Shown here: in pieces, positions 11,601-21,637 of the stretch | Layout of the letters: every line of letters starts with the position of its first letter | Numbering within the stretch: the stretch's first letter is position 1 | DNA from: Excoecaria cochinchinensis | Taxonomy: Eukaryota; Streptophyta; Magnoliopsida; Malpighiales; Euphorbiaceae | Direction: 5' to 3' | Length of the DNA stretch: 64,000 nt | Assembly (NCBI GenBank): GCA_947683425.1 | Contig: CANTUQ010000106.1 | Span: 3,372,001-3,436,000 of the forward strand | Made by a program: the position numbers and the translations under genes | The notes under the pieces: model-generated | The model's database searches: none | What the model saw: the letters and a program-made list of their open reading frames with translations, nothing else | What the model was told of the DNA's origin: nothing

Positions 11601-12191
11601 CTTTCCGACCGACACCATTCGTGCGATGGCCTCCATTCTTTCCTCCATCTTCCTCACCACGTCATCTTCTAGCTTAGGAGCTTTGCATCTCACTGCTTGA
11701 GGGGCTACTGGCTCATCTTCCTCCTCTCCTAAGAAATCATCCCTCGGGTCTGGGATCCTCACCCTCTGTTGCTCAACTGGTGCCGCCACTCTAGGCTCGG
11801 TAATTGGCTGTGGCACAGTAGTGGTTGGTATGGTGGTCTCCACAACAGGTGTTTCGACCGGATCAACAGTTGGAGCTCCAGATGCTTGTCCAGCGTGTGG
11901 TGTCATTTGGGCGACAAAGTTTCCCATCATAGCAAGCATTTTCCTTTCAAAGTCTTCGAACCTTTTGTCCAAGTCTTGTGTTGTTACAGCACCCGAATCT
12001 TGCGGTAATTCTGCCATTACTGATCCGGAGGATTGTTCTGAATAAGAGTCTGAGTTTCTATCCCAATCTGAACCCGAAGCTGATGCCAGACTTGACTGCT
12101 CAACTACTTGATTTCTAACCAACCTCCCGCTAGGATCTCTGGACCACTCAAATGGATCTATGATGGCTGAAAAAACCCAATTCGTTAGCAT
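5670..12191 (-). CDS. gag-pol: Gag-PR-RT-RH-INT polyprotein of element A (intact, 2173 aa)
   Basis: One open frame encodes the whole retrotransposon polyprotein. Gag is about residues 1-500, with a zinc knuckle C465-H468-H473-C478 (CX2HX4HX4C). The aspartic protease is about 690-800, active site DDGSS at 713-717. A G-patch-like segment at 860-893 has PGAGLGK and KGLGY. RT is about 1165-1340 with YVDD at 1308-1311 and an earlier catalytic Asp at 1246. The first RNase H (about 1430-1560) lacks the usual DAS motif, as is known for the Tat lineage. The archaeal-type RNase H has D1602, E1640, D1664 and D1714. Integrase has H1825, H1832, C1863, C1866, then D1895, D1956, E1991 and a GPY/F-like end (about 2129-2145) without a chromodomain. 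The N-terminal Met lies upstream of a probable splice acceptor (12167), so the true start could be in another exon. All catalytic residues I checked are present, so the copy could be autonomous. Confidence 0.95.
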   Translation of the reverse strand: MLTNWVFSAIIDPFEWSRDPSGRLVRNQVVEQSSLASASGSDWDRNSDSYSEQSSGSVMAELPQDSGAVTTQDLDKRFEDFERKMLAMMGNFVAQMTPHAGQASGAPTVDPVETPVVETTIPTTTVPQPITEPRVAAPVEQQRVRIPDPRDDFLGEEEDEPVAPQAVRCKAPKLEDDVVRKMEERMEAIARMVSVGKGIIPEDVDLGEEELLPQRFKMPDLPKFDGTSDPSAHLKQYALIMKGTGLTKKQKVEYFCLSLTGSAVDWYHGLDRRSKEDWDLLTSEFMRQYDCSTRMEVTLKDLELLQQKSSESFHDYLTRWRNRVMEMKRKPDTSDQIRLFIKNASPYLREGLKMKGLKDWESLKDIAIEAEAEYLAKKANNDSFARKNFGTQGGNRSGGAGSSSNRVGRTAEVSATDVNQRHYSNLGRPLSWVLERLMKEGKLQPLPARQAKTYGQPNHRGDQYCAFHQHTGHLTDSCRTLRDRVQDLIDSKQISDPEKREKKKNTGYNAVPPPVFMIGSSLPEWYVLRDLYGNDYMAIVRPEQGVNRERPQVNMIECWDTTSESEIEEADGPEGLWSSGGEEEVQEVQAVTRSGRVVPEVERQQDPVPPSEERETEENQILKQLKKTTAQISIWDLLRQSPSHRQKLVEALCESTVATTISPSELLGIVKGGSEENIVYTEADLPVEGRNHNRPLYIRAQVNGKHTACIMVDDGSSINVCPLVALPSLGLNESMLSESDLTITAYDNSRRQASGTFKAQVKTGPVEIEAEFVVLPIPANFAVLLGRPWFHKLGGVPSTLHQMIKIPHEGQIVTIKAASDNQVSVLGISNQPFSGFHVAMVNEEDGTVVSPQVVNMMKKMSFLPGAGLGKISQGIQAPISTRGQKDRKGLGYVTDAKRSKPEKKPAEVPHILETFVPAASACAYCGEAEPQWISGKITPGFEIFNDVFDWSEGMVKAAEAFWDEEIFNQSLAWDREVPEEIVTESLLATQVKGKEKVEDEEAAPELKSLNTTEVQDEGPSASAPAPVGDDNDSFADVLFIPELFDNSVCNSEYFNNMNDFAYLCDVSHDFIMHDHEHESFIFDINSTNTTTFNLGTSENPKEILIASDVTLEERIKFERILKKYERVFAWTYEDMPGIDRAVAEHIIPTYPECKPVKQKLRRLRPEWAEKVKEEVHKQIEAKFLVEVQYPTWLANVVPVAKKDGKVRVCVDYRDLNKACPKDDFPLPHIDVLVDSAAACMMYSFVDGYAGYNQILNRIVDRIKTAFITEWGTFAYRVMPFGLKNAGATYQRMATKILDDLIHKEVEVYVDDMMIKSATREGHFEALEKFFKRIDKYNLRLNPKKCIFGVTSGKLLGHVVSQRGIEVDPDKIKAIREMPAPQKEKEVRSFLGKLQYISRFISKLASVCEPIFKLLRKNQPVKWNDDCQKAFDVIKDYLQSPPVLRPPRPVKPLILYLAIEENSVGAMMAQEDEFGVEFAVYYLSKKFLPYEAKYVEVEKICLAVIWASKKLRHYFHSYKVQAVAKQNPLRYLQQAPSLLGKMGRWLILLQEFDVEYITRKTIKGRAVAEFLADHPIEGDRLEYEFPDENVAAITVQKWQMYFDGAVNNKGAGTGVILVTPDGEKLPLAKKLRYKATNNEAEYEACIFGLEALSAVGAKVVEVFGDSSLVIHQVRGEWTVKEERLLPYVRCLKELSARFEICTFNYVPRDENQLADALATLVSMWDNPKGIVMKPVLISSSSKPYFETEQVGDVETTDGKPWYYDVLNYLERSIFPEEATEKDQRLIRKLSTQFISVDGVLYKRQADGMQLRCLDEKEAKKVMEETHAGVCGAHMNGLALAKKIMRQGFFWLTMDTDCSKYVKECQLCQQYANLRHLPVSELCSLTSPWPFAAWGIDIIGEIHPTASNGHRFIVVAIDYFTKWVEAESFKKIGAREMARFIERHLICRYGLPHHIVSDNGVQFQAETKQMLKKYAVQHHKSSPYRPQANGAVEAANKNIKKILAKMVQTYKDWAEKLPFALWGYRTTARTSTGVTPFSLVYGTEAVLPVEIELQSLRVVTETQLPEAEWAQQRLLQLNLLDEGRMQAYYHNQIYQKRLARSFGKKVRKHPLKEGDLVFKQMRPGVPDFRGKFRPTWEGPFVLKKLLSKGAAILTDSDGNEFREPVNVDRLKRFHG

Positions 12192-12192
12192 G
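12160..12192 (-). promoter_or_regulatory. Probable 3' splice site upstream of gag, element A
   Basis: On the minus strand CTAAC (12188-12184), a good plant branch-point match, is followed by a T-run and CAG ending at 12167, then CC ATC ATA GAT, the conserved gag beginning. The branch A to AG distance is 18 nt. The same arrangement occurs in B (26086-26108) and C (34543-34562). No donor was identified. Confidence 0.5.
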
Positions 12193-12932
12193 ATGCATGG
12201 ATGGCATTAAGAATGCATGGTCGTGTTGATGCAGCATCCACAACCACATGCAAGCAAACAGACCCTTCCAACCTTATTCCTCCCGCACACGGGGTAATGT
12301 GGTCTCTTTCCTAGGTGGGCTTAGTCCATGGGTCAACAGGGGACCCAATGAACGCGCAATGTGCACGGTGAAAAACCGGCAGCATAACACTCCTAATCTA
12401 ATGGACATACGTATGAATTTCGGCCATCATGTATTTGAACATTTCAATTTTGTTAAGATGGGCCTACCGGGGCATGAAAGCCTTTGATAAGAGACCACTT
12501 AATTTGGTTGAATTTGTCTAATACATAAAGGCCCACATCACAAGCGTTGTATTAAGGATCATGCCACTTAGGGGAAGTTTCTACTTGCCATTACATGGGC
12601 TTTAGTCAGGGTGATTTTCTTTAGGCTACCCAAGCATGGTTCGCGCCAACGGGTCTAGCTCATCACGAGCATAACGACCGATTGGGTTTCCATTTTGATA
12701 TACCCAAAAGGTACAAGGCTTGGGCTGGTGATTATCCTTAACACTTCCCTACAATGAGTGAAAGTAGGGTCGTGCTTCGGGAACGCACCGAGGTAAGATA
12801 GGGACCAACTAGCGTAAGTCTAAGGCTCTAAAATGATATGATGCAATTTTGGCGAGAGATAGAATTTTAAGTTTTAAAAACCCAATTATACTTTAACCAA
12901 AGCACTTTCGGAGTGAAGTCTCAAACATCAAG
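12192..12932 (-). other. 5' leader of element A unit 1
   Basis: Untranslated leader between the primer site and gag. It is colinear with the leaders of B (25345-26108) and C (33792-34562): shared phrases include GTGTTAAGGATAATCACC and CATGCATCAT just before the branch-point-like CTAAC. No long gene-like frame. Packaging or dimerisation signals would be expected here but none can be named from sequence alone. Confidence 0.7.
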
Positions 12933-12950
12933 TCCCCAGCGGAGTCGCCA
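12933..12950 (-). promoter_or_regulatory. Primer binding site, tRNA-Arg (element A)
   Basis: The minus strand reads TGGCGACTCCGCTGGGGA one base after the 5' LTR end. It complements the CCA-bearing 3' end of a plant tRNA-Arg (acceptor stem ending GGAGTCG). tRNA-Arg priming is characteristic of Ogre/Tat elements. Unit 2 has lost its own PBS. Confidence 0.9.
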
Positions 12951-12951
12951 C

Positions 12952-14290
12952 TGTGACGCGCGCCGAACCCGATACAACCCAGCAAGGGCCCTCACTTTGA
13001 ATCCGCTTTAGGATTCGAGGCATGAAGGTTCGCGTCTTTTGATCATGGGCGCCATGAGACATCATCGGTGTATCCCTCCCAATAGAACATTGGGGATAAT
13101 AACCTAGCCTATTGACGCCTAAAGGCACCTTTGAGGTTTTTGGAGTCGCCACCCAATTTGCAAGAAATTGGGAAAAGGTTTCTCACCTCTAACGGTCTAA
13201 ACCAGAGTTATGGTGTCCGGAACTTCCCTCTTATTCATGCCTTGGTTAACTATAAATGGATTTTTAACTTCTTAAGATTATATCTCTCATCTCACGCGAT
13301 TTGATGCATTTAAATTAGATAGCGCATTGAAAGCACGTAAAGAAAATAAATAAAAGCGATAAGCAAAGTAAATAAAGAAAGCGGTAAACACCCAAGCACT
13401 CAATTACAAGGGAAATAGGGGCGGAATACAACCCCAATAAAAGGAAATTAAGAATACAAATGGGGGCGGAATACAACCCCAAAATAAATAAGGTTGCCCC
13501 AAAATTAATTACAAGGGCCCAAAATGAAAGAAAATAACTTTAAACACTCACCCAAAAATGAAATGAAAGGACATTCATAAATCGGGACATTATTTAGGGA
13601 GCATTGGTTCCCTCGCATTTGTTCGAAATTCAGGAACATTGGTTCCTTCGTATTAATTTGAAGAGGGTTCGAAGAGTCATTTTTGATTGCTTGAATTGAA
13701 AAAACCGGGATGAGTGATCCCGTTTTATTGAAAACTGACTCTTCGTTTTAATTATGATGATTTTTATTGTCGGGCTAAAATAAGGGACATTGGTCCCGGT
13801 TTTATTAGTGAAAATCCCCAATTTAATTGTAGAAATGTTTTTGTGATTTTTTATCACACACGTGCACGAATAAAGTATACATTTACAAATAGGCACATAA
13901 CACATAAAAAGGGAGTTGGAGGGATCTCACCAAACCGATGTGATTCTCCGCAAGTTGCGACCCATCCGGGGAGCCGCGGGGACACTCACATAACCCGACT
14001 CAAGTTAAATTTCAGACAGAAAAATAATATCAAAAAAGTATTAGTAAATATTCAAAATAGCTTAGTCAAAAAAGCAAAATATATTAATAACAACAATGAT
14101 AGCCATGACACTAATAATAAAAATAATACGAAATATTAAATAATAATACCAATGACAATAATGTTAACTAGTCAAATAGTTGGTAATAATAGCACTAACA
14201 ATACTAAAACAGAATAATACTAGCAAATGAATAAATAACAATGATAGTAAAATAGAGAATTAAATAATAATAATGATAATAATAATAATG

Positions 14291-14326
<36 letters not shown>

Positions 14327-16022
14327 GATATGTAACATGAAAACAGGATAATCAATTAGAAATGATATTAACAATGGTAATAATAATAATAATGATATTA
14401 ATGAGCTACATGGCAGCAACCTATAATAATAATAATGATAATAATAAAAAGTAATGGATGGATCAAATAGTGATAGTAATAGTGATAATGACAATATTGC
14501 TACATGAGGATAATATTAAATAGCAAGGGAAATGATAATATAAATGGGGATTGGTGACTAACGGCAAACAAGTAAAAATTAAACTATAAAATCAAATTAA
14601 ATCCACATAGAGGAGTTGGACCAAAAGCAAGGCTAGGGGTGTCAACAGTAGCAAAAATAGAAATTATTAACCATGAATAAATATGATAATAGCAACAAAA
14701 CTAATATTAACAACAATAAATAACATAAAAAAAAATAAATGAGGACGAGTTCAAGGATGTTTACCCTCAGAATTTTTGAGATCGGAAATAGGATGTCTCG
14801 ATCGTTTTCCTTGTCGGATTTTTTCTTTTTTGATGATAATAATATTCAAAGAGAAATATGAGTTCTAAATAAAATTTTTTGAAAAATATATTTTGAAGTG
14901 AATATTTTTGAAGGAAGATTTGAGCAGAGAAAATTGATTTTTCTAGCTCAAAAAATCCAAAAAAGAGGTATCTTCCCTGAAGGAACACCTAGAAATTAAA
15001 GTTTGAGAAGACTAAAACTTAAAGGATTTTTGAAGAATTTTTAAGAAATAAAACCCACCTCCTGGAGAGTAGAAAGGCTAGAGAGAAAAAGCTAAGGAAT
15101 CCATGAATTAATTCCTCTCCCCCCAAAAAATGAGGGCCAATTCCTCATTTAATCCTGTCTTGGCCAAAAATGGCAAGAGACAAAAAAACTTTCCTTTTTA
15201 GTTAATCTAAAATAACATAAAATGGTGAAACAACGGAAACTGAAAAAATCAGAAAATCAGACTGAAAACAGCGCAAAAAACGGACAGGCGAAACAGGTCG
15301 CGCGGAGGAGCCAAGGGCGCGCGGAGCGCTGCGCGTGGTGCCTTGGCACCGCGCGCGGCAGGCTGCCGCGCGCAGCCTGCCTCGCGCAGGCAGGTCGCGC
15401 GAGGCAGCTGCCTCGCGCGCAGGGGGGTCGCGCGAGGCAGCAGGCCTCGCGCGCAGGGGGGGCGCGCGGAGCGCCCGCCCCTGCGCGCAGGGGGGGGGCG
15501 CGCGGAGCGCCCCGCATCGCGCGCAGGGGGGTCGCGCGGAGCGCCCCCCCCTGCGCGCAGGGGGGTCGCGCGGAGCGCCTGCCCCTGCGCGCAGGGGGGG
15601 CGCGCGGGGCACCCCGCCTCGCGCGCAGGGGGGTCGCGCGGAGCGCCCGCCCCTGCGCGCAGGGGGGCACGCGGAGCGCCTCGCCTCGCGCGCAGGCGCC
15701 CCTGCGCGCTGGGGCGGCCTGCCTCGCAGGCGCCCCTGCGCGCTGGGGCAGCCTGCCGCGCAGGCGGCCCCGCGCCGCCGCAGTGGCACTCGCGATAAAA
15801 TTTTTTTTTTTTTTTTTTTAATTTTTAATTTTGACACAATATTAATATTTTTTCCCATTTTAAATCTTAATCCCTAAAATATATATTTTAAAATTATTTT
15901 TCGAAAAAAACATGATCTTGACAAGGGAACGGTCGATTCTCACTTTTCTTGCCGTAAGTCGGTCTTTCGTTTCATCATCGGGTAATTCTGATCTTGGACC
16001 GCCTCGGGACCCGGTGTCTACA
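12952..16022 (-). repeat. Element A middle LTR (LTR 2)
   Basis: 3071 bp, colinear with 989-4066 (offset 11963 at one end and 11956 at the other, the change coming from poly-T length). It is the 5' LTR of unit 1 and the 3' LTR of unit 2. It contains the CpG minisatellite (15300-15793) and the hairpin and tRNA-like modules of LTR 1. Only scattered substitutions separate the copies, for example 1129 against 13092. Confidence 0.93.
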
Positions 16023-16037
16023 GTTGCCCCCAATTTT
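16023..16037 (-). promoter_or_regulatory. Polypurine tract of element A unit 2
   Basis: Same AAATTGGGGGCAAC motif adjoining the LTR as at 4067-4081, so unit 2 retains an authentic 3' end. Confidence 0.8.
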
Positions 16038-16172
16038 GGGGAACTTAGAACGCAGGCGCCTAAGTGAACCAAAATTCAGAAAAGAAGGGAAGAGATGCGT
16101 ACCTGAGGCGGTCGCTTTCCGAAACTTGATTTTGCCAGCTTGTCGGCATCATAGGACTACTCCGGTCACATG

Positions 16173-16772
16173 ATTGATAGAACACCAGCTTGTCGGTGTG
16201 TGAAACCACGGCTGAGCGACTGATAAACACCAGCTTGTCGGTGTGTGAAGGCGCCAGACTTCGAAGAACGTGATTGATAGAACACCAGCTTGTCGGTGTG
16301 TGAAACCACGGCTGAGCGACTGATAAACACCAGCTTGTCGGTGTGTGAAGGCGCCAGACTTTGGAGAACGTGATTGATAGAACACCAGCTTGTCGGTGTG
16401 TGAAACCACGGCTGAGCGACTGATAAACACTAGCTTGTCGGTGTGTGAAGGCGCCAGACTTTTGGAGAACGTGATTGATAGAACACCAGCTTGTCGGTGT
16501 GTGAAACCACGGCTGAGCGACTGATAAACACTAGCTTGTCGGTGTGTGAAGGCGCCAGACTTTGGAGAACGTGATTGATAGAACACCAGCTTGTCGGTGT
16601 GTGAAACCACGGCTGAGCGACTGATAAACACTAGCTTGTCGGTGTGTGAAGGCGCCAGACCTTGGGGAACGTGATTGATAGAACACCAGCTTGTCGGTGT
16701 GTGAAACCACGGCTGAGCGACTGATAAACACCAGCTTGTCGGTGTGTGAAGGCGCCAGACTTTCCTGCGACA
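16173..16772 (-). repeat. 100-bp tandem array in the 3' UTR of element A unit 2
   Basis: Copy of the 4216-4815 array with the same number of units. One unit is 101 bp because of an extra T near 16461. The sequence then continues as 3' UTR to 17627. Confidence 0.93.
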
Positions 16773-17627
16773 ACAAAAGAGATTTGTATGCAAAGGTAAG
16801 TTATGCACGTGCATATGCATATGTCATGCGAAATGCAGGTGACACCGTTCATCTGGGTGGCCCAGTGGTCGAGGTGCGATAACTTTTGCCGCAGCGACTC
16901 ATGGCTTCATGTGGTTGCTTATGCCCCCAAGCGCCTGAAGGCGATGTCCTGCTTTAGAAACTCTGACTCATAGCTTTTCAGGGGGGATTGCCCGATGTGT
17001 GCCTTTGCTTGAAAGGGGTTGCCCAAGGTAATGCTGCCTTATCACTCCAAGCGTCATTGTTTTAAAGGTAGTGCGTCCCTTGTGGATTTTCACACTAGCT
17101 TTTCTTAGCGGGAAATGCGTCCTTGTCGGATTTTCACATAACCCTGTGCCTTATTTTTTTTTGCCTGGAACGGACCCAACCCAATCCAGCGGCTTTTATT
17201 TATTTTATTTTTTTGTAGGGCAGACTGCCTGTTGCCAGGTTTTCACCCTGCCCTTTGGCCTAACTTTTGCTTAGAGCGCCAGTCACGGTTTTCATCTCTA
17301 ACGGCCTTATTTTTATTATTACTTTTTTTTTTTTTTTTCGGTTGCACGGATAAATTGTGCTCATTCGAATGGGAAGTGACAGCAGTGACATATTACTCGT
17401 CTAAAAAGAACTTCTCTGAGTGCATAATTGCATACATGTGCACGTTTCTCGTGCGATTTCATTATACATGATCATCATTTGACATTAGGCCTCAAGATAC
17501 CAGACCACATCTAATCTCGAGATAGATCTCAAAAGCATCACACTCCTGTTATCAATCAGCCCTCTCGGGTTTTCTTGATTGAACATTTTTCTCTCTTTTT
17601 TCTTTTTGTTTTATTATTTTTTTTTTT

Positions 17628-20600
17628 TCAGCCGTGGAATCTTTTCAATCTGTCGACGTTGACCGGCTCCCTGAATTCATTCCCATCACTATCTGTCAGG
17701 ATCGCAGCCCCTTTAGACAAAAGCTTCTTCAGAACGAAGGGTCCTTCCCAAGTTGGCCTGAACTTGCCTCGAAAATCCGGAACCCCCGGCCTCATTTGTT
17801 TGAAGACTAGGTCTCCTTCCTTCAATGGGTGCTTTCTTACTTTCTTCCCAAATGAGCGGGCTAGTCTTTTCTGGTAGATCTGGTTGTGGTAGTATGCCTG
17901 CATCCTACCTTCGTCCAATAGGTTCAACTGTAGTAGCCGCTGCTGGGCCCATTCGGCTTCTGGTAGCTGAGTTTCTGTCACCACCCTCAACGATTGGAGT
18001 TCAATTTCTACTGGTAGGACTGCTTCTGTCCCGTAAACCAAGGAGAAAGGGGTAACCCCTGTAGAAGTTCTGGCAGTGGTCCTGTAGCCCCATAGTGCAA
18101 ATGGCAATTTCTCGGCCCAGTCTTTATAGGTCTGCACCATCTTAGCCAATATCTTCTTGATGTTTTTATTAGCTGCCTCGACTGCCCCGTTGGCCTGTGG
18201 TCGGTATGGAGAGGACTTGTGGTGCTGGACGGCGTATTTCTTGAGCATCTGCTTAGTCTCAGCTTGGAACTGTACCCCATTATCTGACACGATGTGGTGC
18301 GGGAGGCCGTACCTACAGATCAAGTGTCGTTCGATGAACCTGGCCATTTCCCGGGCGCCTATTTTCTTGAAGGATTCAGCCTCAACCCACTTAGTGAAGT
18401 AATCAATGGCGACTACGATAAACCTGTGCCCATTAGAGGCCGTCGGGTGTATTTCTCCTATAATATCAATCCCCCATGCTGCAAATGGCCACGGAGACGT
18501 CAGGCTGCACAATTCCGACACGGGCAGGTGTCTCAGATTAGCATACTGCTGGCATAATTGGCATTCCTTCACATATTTAGAGCAATCTGTATCCATTGTT
18601 AACCAGAAAAATCCTTGCCGCATTATTTTCTTTGCCAGGGCCAGACCATTCATATGGGCCCCACAGACCCCTGCATGGGTTTCTTCCATAACCTTTTTAG
18701 CCTCTTTTTCATCTAAACATCTGAGTTGCATGCCATCGGCCTGTCTCTTGTACAACACCCCATCTACACTGATGAATTGAGTGGACAGTTTGCGGATTAG
18801 CCTTTGGTCTTTTTCAGTGGCTTCTTCCGGGAATATTGACCTCTCCAAATAATTCAGGACATCATAGTACCATGGCTTTCCATCAGTAGTTTCAACATCC
18901 CCGACTTGTTCGGTCTCAAAGTATGGCTTGCTCGAACTGGAAATGAGCACAGGCTTCATAACTATTCCTTTCGGGTTATCCCACATGGATACTAAGGTAG
19001 CTAGGGCGTCTGCCAATTGGTTCTCATCTCGGGGCACGTAGTTAAAAGTGCAGATTTCAAACCGGGCGCTTAGTTCTTTTAAACACCTCACATATGGCAA
19101 CAGCCGCTCTTCCTTAACGGTCCATTCACCCCTGACTTGGTGGATTACTAAGGATGAGTCCCCGAAGACCTCTACCACTTTTGCCCCCACGGCTGAGAGC
19201 GCTTCTAACCCAAAGATGCAGGCTTCATACTCAGCTTCGTTATTGGTGGCTTTATACCTCAGTTTCTTGGCTAAGGGGAGCTTCTCACCATCTGGGGTTA
19301 CTAGAATCACTCCTGTTCCGGCTCCTTTGTTATTTACTGCCCCATCAAAATACATTTGCCATTTCTGCACGGTGATAGCCGCCACATTTTCGTCAGGGAA
19401 TTCATACTCCAGTCGGTCTCCTTCAATGGGATGGTCAGCAAGAAACTCCGCCACGGCTCGACCTTTAATGGTCTTTCTAGTAATGTATTCCACGTCAAAT
19501 TCTTGTAGCAATATCAACCATCTTCCCATTTTCCCTAGTAAAGAGGGTGCCTGTTGCAGGTATCGGAGGGGATTTTGCTTGGCAACAGCCTGCACTTTGT
19601 AGGAATGAAAGTAATGCCTCAGTTTCTTGGATGCCCAGATTACTGCCAGACAGATCTTTTCCACTTCAACATACTTGGCTTCATAAGGGAGGAATTTCTT
19701 GCTGAGGTAGTAAACCGCAAATTCGACCCCGAATTCGTCCTCTTGGGCCATCATGGCTCCTACAGAATTTTCTTCTATTGCTAGGTAAAGAATCAAAGGT
19801 TTAACAGGCCGTGGCGGTCGTAGCACTGGGGGACTCTGGAGGTAATCCTTAATGACATCAAAAGCCTTTTGGCAGTCGTCGTTCCACTTGACCGGCTGAT
19901 TTTTCCTGAGGAGCTTAAAAATTGGTTCGCACACTGAAGCGAGCTTGGAAATGAACCTACTGATGTACTGCAATTTGCCCAGAAAACTCCGAACTTCCTT
20001 TTCCTTTTGGGGCGCTGGCATTTCTCTGATTGCCTTGATTTTATCAGGGTCCACTTCTATTCCCCTTTGGCTCACCACATGGCCTAGCAACTTACCAGAA
20101 GTAACTCCGAAAATGCACTTCTTAGGATTAAGGCGGAGGTTATACTTGTCAATCCTCTTAAAGAACTTCTCTAAGGCCTCGAAGTGCCCTTCTCGAGTAG
20201 CCGACTTGATCATCATATCATCGACATACACTTCGACCTCCTTGTGAATCAAGTCATCCAGGATCTTAGTAGCCATCCTTTGGTACGTCGCTCCGGCATT
20301 CTTCAACCCAAAAGGCATTACTCGGTAGGCGAACGTTCCCCATTCTGTGATGAAAGCTGTCTTGATTCTATCCACAATTCTGTTAAGGATTTGGTTGTAC
20401 CCCGCGTACCCATCCACAAAACTGTACATCATACAGGCGGCTGCGCTATCCACTAGTACATCAATATGGGGTAGGGGAAAGTCATCTTTCGGGCAGGCTT
20501 TATTCAGATCTCGGTAGTCAACACACACTCGGACTTTCCCATCCTTCTTGGCTACGGGGACAACGTTAGCTAACCATGTTGGATACTGGACCTCTACCAG

Positions 20601-21387
20601 AAACTTGGCTTCGATCTGCTTGTGCACTTCTTCCTTTACCTTTTCTGCCCATTCTGGTCTCAGCCTTCTGAGCTTCTGCTTGACCGGCTTGCACTCTGGG
20701 TAGGTCGGAATAATGTGTTCGGCAACTGCCCGATCAATCCCTGGCATATCCTCATAAGTCCAGGCGAAAACTCTTTCATATTTTTTCAAAATTCTCTCAA
20801 ATTTTATCCTTTCCTCAAGAGTTACGTCGGATGCTATCAAGATTTCCTTTGGATTTTCCGAAGTCCCGAGATTAAATGTGGTGGTATTGGTTGAGTTAAT
20901 GTCAAATATAAATGATTCATGCTCGTGATCATGCATAATGAAATCATGAGAAACATCGCACAAGTAAGCAAAGTCATTCATATTATTAAAGTACTCAGAA
21001 TTACAGACAGAATTGTCAAATAGTTCGGGAATAAAAAGTACATCAGCAAAGCTATCATTATCATCTCCCACTGGTGCTGGTGCTGAAGCGGACGGCCCCT
21101 CATCTTGAACCTCAGTTGTATTCAGACTCTTCAGCTCTGGTGCTGCCTCTTCATCTTCTACTTTCTCCTTGCCCTTCACCTGGGTGGCCAACAGACTTTC
21201 AGTGACAATCTCCTCGGGAACCTCTCGATCCCATGCTAGACTCTGATTGAAGATTTCCTCATCCCAGAAGGCCTCCGCCGCCTTGACCATTCCCTCGGAC
21301 CAGTCAAACACATCATTGAAAATTTCAAAACCTGGGGTGATCTTGCCACTAATCCACTGAGGCTCTGCCTCCCCACAGTAGGCGCAT
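17628..21387 (-). pseudogene. pol: 5'-truncated pol of element A unit 2 (RT-RH-INT)
   Basis: Colinear with the C-terminal 1250 or so residues of the 5670-12191 frame (offset 11958) and uninterrupted by stops. It keeps the linker after the G-patch segment, RT with YVDD, both RNase H domains and integrase to the terminal FHG. Gag, protease and the G-patch segment are missing because internal sequence ends at 21387 and joins LTR sequence. The first Met in frame is at 21311, but there is no reason to think translation starts there. It could in principle be expressed only as part of a read-through transcript. Confidence 0.9.
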
Positions 21388-21396
21388 CGCGATAAA

Positions 21397-21427
<31 letters not shown>

Positions 21428-21632
21428 TTAATTTTTAATTTTGACACAATATTAATATTTTTTCCCATTTTAAATCTTAATCCCTAAAATATATATTTTA
21501 AAATTATTTTTCGAAAAAAACATGATCTTGACAAGGGAACGGTCGATTCTCACTTTTCTTGCCGTAAGTCGGTCTTTCGTTTCATCATCGGGTAATTCTG
21601 ATCTTGGACCGCCTCGGGACCCGGTGTCTACA
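21388..21632 (-). repeat. Element A truncated outer 5' LTR (LTR 3 fragment)
   Basis: Matches the first 240 or so bases of the LTR (equivalent to 3828-4066) and ends in TGTCTACA at the insertion boundary. The internal edge is a deletion junction at 21387/21388 beside a long poly-T, exactly where the CpG minisatellite would begin. Most of the LTR, the PBS, gag and PR were lost. Confidence 0.92.
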
Positions 21633-21637
21633 CTCTA
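21633..21637. repeat. Target-site duplication of element A, right copy (CTCTA)
   Basis: Exact partner of 984-988. Confidence 0.85.

Larger units (their letters stand above)
989..21632 (-). mobile_element. Element A: Tat/Ogre-like Ty3/gypsy retrotransposon, tandem three-LTR form
   Basis: Read on the minus strand, the order is: LTR fragment (21632-21388), truncated internal region (21387-16023), full LTR (16022-12952), full internal region (12951-4067), full LTR (4066-989). One CTCTA duplication flanks the whole block, so it occupies one insertion site. Lineage evidence is the tRNA-Arg primer site, the archaeal-type RNase H after a degenerate first RNase H, absence of a chromodomain, and large size. 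The two units are almost identical, differing by isolated substitutions (for example 7766 against 19724) and by homopolymer length, so the tandem is young. It probably arose by unequal LTR recombination or template switching followed by an internal deletion. Confidence 0.9.

Noticed and set aside
5670..12191. Endogenous pararetrovirus or other plant virus
   Set aside because: An integrase, LTRs, PBS and target duplications are present. No movement protein or coat motifs seen. It is a Ty3/gypsy retrotransposon.
12933..12950. tRNA-Arg gene fragments at the PBS and LTR 10-mers
   Set aside because: Only 10-18 nt complementary to the 3' end of the tRNA. No cloverleaf. They are primer sites or mimics.
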